Assembly: GCA_030512335.1 (NCBI GenBank)
Contig: JAULSU010000006.1
Coordinates: 3,782,001-3,846,000 of the forward strand
Length of the DNA: 64,000 nt
Direction of reading: 5' to 3'
Source of the DNA: Immersiella caudata
Taxonomy: Eukaryota; Ascomycota; Sordariomycetes; Sordariales; Lasiosphaeriaceae
Part shown: piece after piece, positions 31,607 to 41,969 of the stretch
Layout: each line of letters begins with the position of its first letter
How positions within the stretch are numbered: position 1 is the stretch's first letter
Made by a program: the position numbers and the translations under genes
The notes under the pieces: model-generated
What the model saw: only the letters and a program-made list of their open reading frames with translations
What the model was told of the DNA's origin: nothing
Databases searched by the model: none

Positions 31607-33521
31607 TCATGCCTTCGCCGCTCCTGGTCCTTCTTGATTGGGCCCCGAAGGACCGCCCTTATCACTCCCCGGAGGCATATTATTACCCTCGGGTGCGTTC
31701 TGTTGATACGCCGGCGGCGGTCCGCCCGGCGATGCCAGACCTCCAGGTCCAGGACCCATCTGTGGCTGTCCCGGTCCCTGCTGAGGAGGACCCCACGGAT
31801 GTTGTCCCTGCACAGGCGTCCCTGGGGAGCCGTACCCAGGCCCAGGGCCAGGACCATACCCCGAGGGCCCAGGCACATAGCCGGCGCCGTAGGGATCGCC
31901 TCCTTCTGGACCGAACCCCCTCACACCTCCTTGGGGCGGTCCGTGTCCTTTGAGGAAACCGCCACCAAAACGGCGGACTTGCTTTTGACCCCACTTTTCA
32001 ACTGTGTTCCGCGTCTCTTTGCTGAACACAGTGTTGGCGAGGTCATTGAGCTTCGCACCGGCGGTGCCGGGCAGGCCTGGGAAGTGGTTCTGAGGTTTGC
32101 CTGCAGGAGGGGCGGGGAAAGAGTGAGTGGGGTTTTGCGGCTGTCCAGCGTATGTTGGCTGCGAAGGGTAAGGGGAGGACCCGAGAGACGGGCCTTGGTG
32201 GGGATAGGTTGTCGCATGCGGCAAAGGTTGCTGGGCAGGTGGTTGACTATTCGGAGGAAACGTAGATGGCTTCGGAGGGAAGGCAGTAGAGGCATAGGAG
32301 GGCTGAGGGGGTGCGTGGGAGGCGGGAGGCGGTCCAGGGTGGGAGGCGGGATATGCTGCCGTCGGGGCTGGGGTGCCATGGGGCTGAACTTGGGGAGGGG
32401 CATGAGGGTACGGCGATGCTGTAGGGGGAGGAGTTGGATGAGCCGGATACGTGCCGGGCGCCGAAACAGGGGGAGTTGGCTGAGCCGGCGGGTAAGGTCC
32501 GGGTGCTGCCGCGGGCGGGCTCTGTTGCCCAGTTGAATAACCAGACGCTGCCGAAGGAGGATGCTGAGGACGGGCCGGATATCCACTAGGAGCAGCTGGC
32601 GGAGGTGTCGGCTGCGCCTGAGGATAACCACCCGGCGCGGTCGAAGGAGCAGGCTGCTGATGCATCGGCGGGTAGTTCGCATGAGCCGTGGGCGGCGGCG
32701 ACTGAGGATGGGCGGACGGGGACGCGGCAGGTGTCCCGGAGTGCGAATACGAGTAAGACGGCTGTGCTGGGCCGGCGCCCGGGTGCGGTGCCGGCGTTCC
32801 AGTCGGCCCCGGAGGAGGCGCATGAACGGGATGCTGGACAGGGTACTGAGCTGCGGGTTGAGGCACAGACCCGTAAGGAGCGGGGCCCGGAGTTGGAGTA
32901 CCCGTTGGCGGGGTGTTTACTGGGGCCGCAGCAGGATAGGGCGAAGGATTCGGCGGCTGTGATACCCCATACTGTTGGTGAGGAGTCCCCAAAGGGGCAG
33001 GAGAGCCATGCGCATGATGATGAGAAGCTCCAGAATGAGGACCAGTTGCTCCAGAGGGATAGGCGTTTGTGGGTGGTGCACCTCCCTGCTGAGGACCCTG
33101 CTGAGGACCCTGCTGAGGGGTCGGACTCGTTGACTGTGGCCTGGGAGACGAGTTTGGATGTGCGTTGGCAGGAGGCGGAGACATCGGCTTGGGGGGGTCC
33201 TGCGGCTTGTATGCCGAGTACGAGTGAGCCGGATGTTGCTGCGACGGCTGCTCTCCAGGCTTGGGCGCGTTCGGGGCATATGCGGTATACGAATGGGCCG
33301 GTGGTGCCTGCTGCTGAGGTTGACTCGTTGCAGGAGGCTGGGCGTGTCCCGGCTGGCCTGGAGATGCCGTCTGGCTCCCTGCTTGCGCAGACTGGGGGGT
33401 GTACGCTGTGTACGCATGGCCTGTTGGCGGTTGCTGATGATGTTGGGGAGGCTGCTGATGCTGCTGATGCTGCTGTTGCTGCTGTTGCTGCTGTTGCTGC
33501 TGTTGCTGCTGTTGCTGCTGT

Positions 33522-33586
<65 letters not shown>

Positions 33587-34607
33587 TTGCTGCTGTTGCT
33601 GGGCTCCCCCGGACGGCGCAGGCGGCGAAGTGCGTCCCCCCTGCGGTGCCGCGGCTTGTCCGCCCTCAGGCTTCGGTACATACGCCGAGTACGTATGCCC
33701 TGCCGCCGGCTTCTGTTGTCCTCCTTCGGGCTTCGCATTACCCGTAGAACCCGAAGGCTGGCCCGGATAGGGAGCATAATGCCCGCTCACCCCATGCGGC
33801 ATCGGAATGAGCCCTTCGTGGTCCGGCGGCGGGGGCTTCTCAACGGGAATGAGCCCCTCGCTCTCAGGTCTCGCATCCTTGCTGTCAGGCTTCACCTTGC
33901 TCACCGACAACGGTGCCGGTTTGTCCTTCTCGTCCTCTGCACCAGGATAACACCCTGAAAGCTCAGCGACAAACTTCTCCGGCGGGGCGCCGTCCATCTC
34001 GAAAACCTGAGGCTGTGCTTGAGCAGGTGGTGGATACCCCTGCGGGCTGGCGGGGTAGTGTTGCGGGCTCACAGGTCCAGGCCCGGGGGTAGGAGCGGGG
34101 GCGGGGTAACCCTGGTGCGGAGACTGAGTCTGATACGGGTGGCCACTGGGACCGGGAGTCTGCGCCGGGCTCGGAGTGGAACCGGGATACCCATATGGTT
34201 GGAAAGGCGTCCCAGGGCCCGAGCCTGGGGAAGGCGAGTGAGGAGCCTGTGCGGGATAGCCACTGCCGGGGCCCGGGGCCGGGGCTTGGGACGGAGGGTG
34301 CTGAGCGGGAGCTGGATAGCCGCCGGCATGAGGAGAAGCGTGGACCGGTTGACCGTACTGCATGGGGGGAGGGCTTCCAGGACCCGGTGCGACGTTCATG
34401 TTTGCCATCGCGGAGTTCAAAGCACCGGGGTGATGCGGTTGCGGCGATCCATGGGGATGCGGTGCCCCGCCGTGATGGGGGGGGGCATGTTGCTGCTGAT
34501 GTTGGTGCGGGTGCTGGTGCGGGTGCTGATGCGGTTGGGCAGGATAGCCGTACTGTGCAGGCGGGTAGGCATTTCCACCGGCAGGAGCTCCCGCGCCGTA
34601 ATATGGC

Positions 34608-34639
<32 letters not shown>

Positions 34640-34657
34640 ATGCGCGTTGTACGACAT
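31607..34657 (-). CDS. Pro/Gln-rich protein with long polyglutamine tract
   Basis: One exon of 1016 residues, taking the ATG at 34657 (MSYNAHQQQ...) as the start. Upstream in-frame codons exist, but their composition is unlike the protein. The product is extremely rich in Pro, Gln, Gly, His, Tyr and Ala. Two Gln tracts occur: about 12 at residues 7-18, and about 50 encoded at about 33445-33602. A tyrosine motif H-(T/A/S)-Y-(S/T)-A-Y recurs four times (HTYSAY, HAYTAY, HSYTAY, HSYSAY), always followed closely by a Pro. A conserved-looking piece lies before the repeats (EMDGAPPEKFVAELSG) and another near the C-terminus (KLNDLANTVFSKETRNTVEK), an amphipathic helix. This layout suggests a largely disordered scaffold or condensate-forming protein. 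I recognise no catalytic domain and no function. Confidence 0.75.
33445..33602 (-). repeat. CAG/CAA repeat encoding polyglutamine
   Basis: The plus strand reads (CTG/TTG)n; on the coding strand it is CAG/CAA. CAA interruptions follow a CAGCAGCAA-like rhythm at both ends, with a purer CAG core near 33530-33560. Interruptions usually slow slippage, so the tract may be length-polymorphic mainly in the core. Confidence 0.85.
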
Positions 34658-36457
34658 GGCTGTTGCAGTTGCGGTGCCGTCGTCGGCGGTCGTGGGCGCG
34701 CAGTTGAGGTGAGATGAACAGAACTCGAGCTGAGAGACGTTGGGGAGAAAGGGGGCGCCAGTTTCAATCTTGTGGCTGAGTCTAGACCTCATTCGAGCTG
34801 AGGTCGCCAGTCGCGTGCTTGACGAATCCGAGCAGGGCGCTAGGCAGCCGGCATGGTCAGGGGTTGGAGAGTCTTGGCGCTTGCCGCCCCTGCCTGCTGC
34901 AGTTGGTAACCAATGCGAGCATCGTGACAAAATGTTACCGCTCGCCCTGCTGCGTCCCGATTCGGCGTTGAACAATTGTTGCAGCTCCAGAGGCACGCGC
35001 TGCATTTGGGAGCTCATGATCGTAACAGTTGATCTCATCGAAACATCGCACCTTCAGGGCCGCCTTGTCGCAGCTCGAAGACCGAATGCCGAAGATTGGA
35101 TGATTCTGCGTTGACATGGCAATTAGCATCTCTCAAATCAGGGCGTTCTTTGTTGGGCCGATCAACGCCTACCGATTCTCGGTGATTTCCAGAGGACAAC
35201 TTGAGTTGTGGCGCAAAGCGTGATTGTTGTGCTGCCAGGCAACGACTTTTTGCAGCACCCCTCCGATCATGAAGAGGCGAACCACAGTCTCATCGACGGT
35301 CTCGCAAGAATCACTCCCACTCGGCGAGGTTGGTGTCGAGGTACCCATTCGATGAACTAAGATGCGCAGCGAAAGAACGGCAGAAATGATGGTTGTTTGA
35401 GAGATGGAAGTTTTCGCACCCAAACTGCCCCCAAATACCACCCAAGAGTGGGGCGTGCTACTGGCCGTCCTTTCCAATTCTTTCACCACAAATGCTTTCC
35501 CGACTGCTGGGCCACAGCCTGAGCATAAGCTCGTAAAATATCTGAGAGAAATTCCCCTTAGCGCGAGGTTGCCTGAGAGCGGTTATTTAGCGATGTTGGC
35601 GATGTTGGCGATGTTGGTGCTTGGCGCTTGGCGCTTCTCGACAATCTGAAACAAGCTTTCAGCGCCGTAGAGCTGCATGCTCGGATGCCCCCTACACCTG
35701 CATCCTTGTCGCGTCATGTCTGCAGCCAAGCTTAGCCTGTTGTGCGCTTCAACACAAGTTCAGCACTCCTATCATCACAACGTCTCTTCGGTTGCTTTGA
35801 GTCAGGTACAATAATAGTATTGTCGCCACAAATCACAAAGAAAACACATGACCATCCTCCAAACTCCACCGCTTTTTATCCATAAACCAAAAAGGGGGGG
35901 AAGAACAACACGGATTTCCCCCTCTTCTTCCCCTTTCTCCCAGCCGACCTCCGCCTCATGATCTTCCTTTCCAAATTTAGAAACACTCTCCATCATGTCT
36001 TTAAGGTCTAGACAGAGACTCAATCGTCTCGGAGAGCCAATGGAGATGACGCCTGAGGAGGCGTTACATGTCGATTGTAGCGTTATGGGTTTACGCAGGA
36101 TATTTTCATGTTTGAAGACTTTGTTCTGGGAGATGGGAAGAATTGAAACGGTGTTGATCCGCCGTCGAGGTGTCCGTTGATAGGTATCGCGGGTTGCGGG
36201 CGGTCGGGACATACTCGTGGGCTATGATAGCTTGGGTTCCACGGTTTGAGTCGCTACATACCGATCTGCTGTGAAGTCAGGGGGGGTTACGGGATGGGAT
36301 GTTTGGAAGGCAGTGTTCAAGTTGGTTCAAGACTGAGAAAAAAATCTGCCAAAGAAGATGGATTGGCGATATACATCCTGAAACAAGAGAAGACACAACC
36401 AAGTAGAGTGGACCAAAGAGAAACAGAGCTCAAAACCCCCAGTCTCATCGTACCAAG
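34658..36457. other. Long intergenic region
   Basis: About 1.8 kb including the promoter of the Pro/Gln-rich gene. Two open frames overlap at about 35802-36212 (minus, 136 codons) and 35995-36180 (plus), but neither has recognisable domains or convincing context. A (GATGTTGGC)n-like triple repeat lies at about 35593-35618. Confidence 0.35.
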
Positions 36458-37804
36458 CTAACTCATCAGATCAATATGGTCGGCAGGGGGCCGCAATGCA
36501 TAGCCAGGTGCCATGTGGTTATGCTGCGCTGCTTGTCTGTAAATCCCAGCTACAGCACGCCAAACCGTCAGCAGTGAGACTATCAAAAGGATGGGAGAGG
36601 CGCATACTGCAGGATCTGGGTGATTTCAGCGTGCGCGAGCGCCCTCAATCTAGCAATCTCAGACTTTTGTTGCTGCATCAGGATCATGGGTGTGTCCGGC
36701 GTTTGCTGGCCAGGGACCCGCCAGTAGTGTGAACAGATACTGTTGAGGTTACGCACGTAGTTGAACATTGCATGGATCGGTGGAAGTAAAACGTGACTCC
36801 GCTCCGTTACCAAGGCTGGGTTATTCCTGGCTTTTTTGTCACTGTAAAATCTATCGAGACATGATGAGTTTTGGCAAGCCCAGAAGTTGATGAACTTTAC
36901 GGTGCGTTTGAAAAGGGCGGTATTTGGGCCGGGAGGCGCCCGTGCCCGTAGAACTGTACGAAACCAAGTTAGCCAGTTGGCCACACACATGCCATGCGAG
37001 GTACCTCGAGCGCTTACCGAGCCACCTGGCGGTTGCCGGGTTCGGACCGAAATAGAAGTTCTTGAACGCAGCCTCGATATACTCGCCAAAACGGTCGCCG
37101 TGGTGTTTCTTAAGCAAACTCTGTTGGGTCCCGACGGCGGAGCAAATGGCCAGATCAGCCTCCACATCGCCACCGTGAATCATCTGGCCGATGAGGTTGG
37201 GACGAGTTGGGTAGAAGTGTGGAGTGCGCGTAGTGTTCAAAGTGCGCCTAATTCGCACCCCGGGATCTCGAGCTTGACCTGGCCAAAAATCTCGGTCTGG
37301 GTTCCTCACCACCCCTGCTGCGCGAAACCGAATATCCACATACTTTTCGACAAAGTCGGCGAGGACTGGATGCTATTCCGGGGGCACATTGGAGTACTTG
37401 GTTTCCAAACGGCCACCACCAGACGCGGCGGCTGGCGCGGTCCAAGTAGATTTCGCCGTATCCATTTTCGTTTTGCCGGACCAAAGGGTAGTTTTGTGTC
37501 TGGAGGGAGTATGTCGGGTTCTCTTCTGCCTCGGCTTTACCCCGCAAAACCTGGGCTTCAAAGTTTTGCCTGCGGTTGCTTCCATCGAACACATGGTCGG
37601 GGATGTCTGTGAGGAGGAGCATCATGTTCTGCCGGGAGCCCTGTTGTCGCTGTCTGACAAGACGGACCCCTGTCTCGTATCCGTCAGCTCTTTATGCTTG
37701 CGAGCAAGGATTCCTGGCAAGCCAGTATGGGGGCGGTTTCCTGGTCCATTGAACGGGGGCTGCTGGTGGAATGCACCCGCGCCGTGCGGGTAATGTTGCG
37801 CCAT
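36458..37804 (-). pseudogene. Paralogue of the 38.5-40.1 kb gene, probably damaged
   Basis: The minus-strand 3' half is clean. An exon down to 37018 carries VLADFVEKYVDIRFRAAGVV and ATARWL. A 64-bp intron (36954-37017) leads to ALFKRTVKFINFWACQN. A 71-bp intron (36537-36607) leads to a last exon ending MAPGYALRPPADHIDLM at the TAG at 36458. These parts align with the neighbour gene. The 5' half aligns too (RQNMMLLLTDIPDHVF and FEAQVLRGK, then GEIYLDRASRRVWWW), but it is in another frame and is separated from the 3' half by a TAG at 37375-37373. The 40-50-residue Pro-rich linker of the paralogue is missing. Either a very short non-standard intron is used or the gene is broken. Start (ATG at 37804) uncertain. 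Family unknown. Confidence 0.5.
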
Positions 37805-38542
37805 ATTGTTTCACTTGTCTCGAGATTAGCATACGTGGTGTTCTGTCAACTCTGTCAGTGTCACACAGATCGAGCAGTTCCACCGGCCGAGGGATGCGAG
37901 TGGGCTACGTAGGTAGGCAGACATCGGCCTTGACATTCACATAACAAAGCGATGCTCGATCTATGACTCGCGCGGCGCGTCGTTTGTTGCATGACGCTTC
38001 CAGAGCCGGAAATGGAGCAACAATGAACTGCTAGCCGATCGGAACAAAATTGCCATTGACAATGCCCTGATCGCTGCACAGAGGCGTAGAGCAGCGCAGC
38101 GCAGCAAATTTATGAGGCGAGCTTGATGAAAAGAAAACTTTGAGAGAGCAGCGATGAGCTACGGGCGTTGTTTTGGGGTAACCCCGCCAGGCGAGGACTC
38201 TGGCCTGAAATATGAGGAGCGGGGCCCATTTCGCCCTCGCAGCAGACGTGCCTTCCTTCACTCACCTCTCAGGCCACACCTGCTCACTCCCAGAGGTTTG
38301 CCAGCTGCCACGCACGTGCGCCGCTCCTGTTCACGCCCCCTGGGGAAAGTGCGAACCACAGAGCCCGCCTATTTCAGGGGCTCCAGGACAAAGCAAACAC
38401 GCCTTGAGATTGAAGAATCCCGGATTGATATTGCATCGCGATGTTGCTTCACCGTCTATGAACCTCTACACCGAATCAACATAACTTCAATGCCCAAAAC
38501 CCTGCCAAAGTATTCTCGCACAGAAAAAAACTAACAGACTGA
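37805..38542. other. Spacer between the two paralogues
   Basis: About 740 bp, no gene recognised. The promoter of the 36.5-37.8 kb paralogue should lie at its left end. Confidence 0.4.
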
Positions 38543-40129
38543 TCAAGTTGCCCCTGTTCCAAATACCGCCTCAAAATCCAACTGCATGAAGTCTGCTGGC
38601 TCCCAAGGCTCAAACCCAGGATGGGTATAAGTTAGCCACAGCGGCCAATAACTGAGCGTCGAACCGTTAGCAAGTCGCGCGTCTTGAGTCTCCCAGAAAC
38701 GCGGAGGCAAGCAGCGGATGGATGCTATGCTTACGATTTGAAACTCTTCAACACGTCGAAGACTTTGCTCATTTCATTCATGAGACGTTGCATGGTGTTG
38801 GGATGGAGATGGACCGCTCCATTTGGCATCCATCCGTTGTTGCTGTATATCGTGTTGATACATTCCATGAGGTCCCTCCACGGCTGAGCGATGGAGTTGA
38901 TATTTGTCCGCCGCTCGATTCTGAGTAGGTCTTCGTCCTCCGCTGTCTTCGCCGCCTCAATTCTCCTCTTCACATCGTCGAGCATGCGTTCGTAATACGC
39001 GGCAACATGGTTGATAAAGTTGAGGGTTGTTTCCAGGAGCGGGCCAGTGTGCGGGTCGTTCCGCGCGTCGTACGCCCTAGAGTTGTCGACTGTCAAGCCG
39101 GAGTCGTGGTCAGCCACGCTCAAGGGTGCAATCAGAAGCCGCAAACTTACTCAGCCAACGGGCTGGTTTCACTTCGAGGCCCCCGTACAGCACCTTGAAC
39201 GCCTCTCTGAAGAACTCATACCGGAGATCGCTGTGACGCTCCGTGATAATATTCTCGTGCTCCACCAGAAGTAAATCGGCCTCCAGGTCGGCGCCATGGG
39301 CGGATACGGTGTTGATCTGCTTTATGCGCCAGTCCCAGTTCTCCAACCGGCCTCCGCCAGGATCGACCCAACCTGCTGAGACCCTTCCCTGGCCGCGCGG
39401 GTCCGCACTAGGCCCTGGGAAGGCGCGTGTGCTGGGTTTGCGGTCGATGCGACGTCGGATATTCTGAAGGCTTTGTGGAATATCGGGGTATACATGGTCG
39501 CGGTTGATGACGTTGGCGATCATTCGGAATCGGACGTCCACGTACTTCTTGGCAAAGTTGGCGAGGACCTCATGGCGTCGTTCCTCTACTCCAGGGAAGG
39601 CCCTGTCTAGTGCTCTGGGGTGACGTCGTGGTTGCGCAGCGGCCGGTGCATTCTGTGGTCGGCCCGTCGCCCAGGCGTTAGGCGCGGCAGGCTGCGTGCC
39701 CGGAGGCTGCGCCGGGGGCCGCCCTGCTTGGTTCAAGACGGCAGCGGCCGCCAATTGCTGCTCCTCCACCATGGACCAGGTCCATTTCATAAACTTTGCG
39801 GATTTTCTTTCCATGAATATCTTTGGCGGGCCGTGGGAGTAGGCCGAACCTGCAACCTCGGCGATGTCCCGATACCCTTGCGTCTCGAGCCATTCTAGCT
39901 TCCTCGCTGTTGCGTCAACGTCATTCAAGCCCTGTCTCAACACTTGGAACTGGACTTCGTTCGCGCGGGCATCATTGGCTGTTCCGATGTTTGGGAGCCG
40001 AGTGGCGAGAAATAGTGCATTTCTCCGAGACTTCAAGTATGAGCTGCCGCCGGTCCTTTCTCTGAAGGTAATTCGCTCCGTGCGAAAGTTAGGATTCACC
40101 CTTGCCGGAATGACGCTGGTAGTGGCCAT
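38543..40129 (-). CDS. Protein of unknown lineage-specific family
   Basis: Predicted exons, minus strand: 40129-39151, 39089-38735 and 38651-38543, giving 480 residues. Introns are 61 bp (GTAAGT, GCTGAC branch, GACAG) and 83 bp (GTAAGC, GCTAAC branch, CTCAG). The spliced protein reads through ARWLIDNSRAYDARNDPHTG and ends VLKSFKSYWPLWLTYTHPGF ... FGTGAT. The N-terminal region has a basic start (RTERITFRERTGGSSYLKSR) and a Trp-rich segment (KSAKFMKWTWSMVEEQQ). A Pro/Ala/Gln-rich linker (about residues 145-185) follows, then a helical C-terminus with ANFAKKYVDVRFRM and ADLEADLLLVEHENII. No signal peptide or membrane segment is seen. A damaged paralogue lies 0.74 kb away in the same direction, so this is a local duplication. 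Function unknown. Confidence 0.65.
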
Positions 40130-40661
40130 GATGTCGGCGGAGAATAGACGCGTTCCGGGGTGATGCGACTTGAAGTTGACGTCGTGAAGGCTCAAAATGT
40201 CTCGAGGTAGCGAAATGGAACGCGACGCGACGAGGTGTCGCAGCGCTCAGACTTAACCCATGCCACTTTGACAAAGAGCGCTCGAAACTGCGTCTCGTCC
40301 GTCGTTCGTTGTTGCGTCGACGGAAACGGTTGACATGGGACAGGTGGTTGCATTGTTATTGGCATTGCGAAGAGCACTATTGAACAACAACGTCCAGGTT
40401 TTCTTCCAATTTGTGCTTGATTGTGCTCGGCGTCGGTTTGTCAAGGGCAGAGCGGGAGCGGAACCGCCCGGCGCCGCAATTTGATGTCCAAGGCAACATA
40501 GGAAAGAGCGAATCTGACACCCAGCGCCCATGTGTTGGGCAAGAACCTAGGTATGCAGCCACTCCACTTGATCGCAATGATTTTGGACCCAAGTTCCAGT
40601 GTACTTGATGGCCCGTTCTTTCTTCCACGAAAGAATCACATCGGAACCCACTCAATAACCA
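40130..40661. other. Intergenic, no gene seen
   Basis: About 530 bp containing the promoter of the paralogue gene and the 3' flank of the next minus-strand gene. No feature recognised. Confidence 0.35.
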
Positions 40662-41216
40662 TCACCATAGGACCGCCACTACCTGTAGTAAAACCATCAT
40701 CAACCCCCCAACTCTCACCTCACTCCTCCTCCCCTGCCCAGAACCAGCCGTGGTCGCCACCCCGCCCCCCGCCGAAGTCGAAGTCACCCCACCCGACACC
40801 GTCGTCGTCGGCGCACCCGTCGCACCATCCCCCGACACCGTCCCCGTCGGAACCGACGTACTCACCACCGACGTGCCCCCCACAGCTCGATTCATCCCAC
40901 AAACAAACTCCCAGCTCCTCGCCTCCCTCCCCCCATCTGTCAAACACTGCATAAACTCGCCCGATTCATCCCTCTTCGGATCGACCAGGCAGAACAAAGC
41001 GCACGACACGGGATATTCCAGATCCCCTTCAAGCGTCGGGGATGTGACGTTGTAGACTCTGCTGCCTGCGCAGCACCGACGGAAACGGGGGGCGCTGCCG
41101 CTGCCGATGGGGGGTGTTTTGCAGATGTACCCGGGTACTAGGGTTGGCCATTGGTCAAAGTGGTTTGGGGCGAGGGAGCCACGGTCAAAGGTTGGGTTGC
41201 CGACGCAGCTTGCCAT
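40662..41216 (-). CDS. Small Cys-rich protein with GPI-like tail
   Basis: One exon of 184 residues from the ATG at 41216. The N-terminal half has seven Cys in a pattern typical of a fungal surface-protein family: GYICKTPP, FRRCCAGSRVYNVTSPT, PVSCALFCLVDP and FMQCLTDGG, then FVCGMN. The second half is a Thr/Ser/Gly-rich stalk (about residues 112-165), as in glycosylated wall proteins, and the C-terminus is hydrophobic (GLMMVLLQVVAVLW), fitting a GPI-attachment signal. The N-terminus (MASCVGNPTFDRGS) is not a signal peptide. Related proteins of this group also begin without a classical signal, but an upstream exon may be missed. A surface role is inference. Confidence 0.6.
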   Translation of the reverse strand: MASCVGNPTFDRGSLAPNHFDQWPTLVPGYICKTPPIGSGSAPRFRRCCAGSRVYNVTSPTLEGDLEYPVSCALFCLVDPKRDESGEFMQCLTDGGREARSWEFVCGMNRAVGGTSVVSTSVPTGTVSGDGATGAPTTTVSGGVTSTSAGGGVATTAGSGQGRRSEVRVGGLMMVLLQVVAVLW

Positions 41217-41969
41217 TTTACTTTGTGGTTTAAGTTTGGGCTTTGTGTTGTGGGATGGAGGGGATGAGGTGGCGTGTGGTTGAGGTGAATAGGGGGGTTA
41301 TGGGTACTTAGGGGCTACATGGTCTTGGGTGGGAGTTTACCCGGTGGGATGCATTCTGCGGTGGTACTGCTACCGACGTCTTGTGAGTTGCCCTTGTGGG
41401 ACTGCCTCAAAGGCGCGAGAACTTGAGAGGCCTTTTGCACTCGTGACCCTGGATTTTGGAACCTTGTCTTTATCTATTGCTGCCAAATGGCGGCCGGACG
41501 GTCTGGTCTGGAGAATTGTCGACCTAGCCCCGCTTGTTGGATCGGAACACGTGCAAGAACTGTCGTCCCAATCGTGGCTGGTTTGGCGGGGCGGAGAGTG
41601 GATCCCATTGCCGTTTTGACTTTCTGTCGGCTTGGCGGGCTTGGCAGGGTGCAGCGGCCGCGCCAGCGTGGCGTCGTCCAAGGATCAACGTCGATTTTTG
41701 CATTGCCGCAGAAGGAATGCGAGCAATTTCATCTCGGTCAACTCGAAATTCGAGCCCTTGTCTTTTGTGTCACCCTCTTTGATCGTACAACGACGACGCC
41801 AACGACGCCAACGACGCCTGATTGATACCGAGCAAACAAAACGACAGCCGACGCGATCCACTGTGCATCTCCCCTAACCCTGCGCGCGGTCTGGCCTGGA
41901 CTCGGGACGGGAGCGGACACCCGTGGAACCGGCAGCACAAGATGAGGTGAAGCAACGAGCGCACCAAGA
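41217..41969. other. Divergent promoter region
   Basis: About 750 bp between the Cys-rich gene (minus) and the CAP10-type gene (plus). It contains a tandem ACGACGCCA repeat at about 41789-41820. No gene recognised. Confidence 0.4.

Noticed and set aside
32605..33747. Long open frame on the plus strand opposite the Pro/Gln-rich gene, with polyLeu/polyAla products in other frames
   Set aside because: It is the mirror of the CAG/CAA and Pro-codon bias of the real gene; no domain, and the Ala/Leu runs are simply CTG/TTG read in other frames.
35802..36212. 136-codon minus-strand open frame with a hydrophobic end
   Set aside because: Overlaps another open frame on the plus strand, no domain, and no promoter or intron support.
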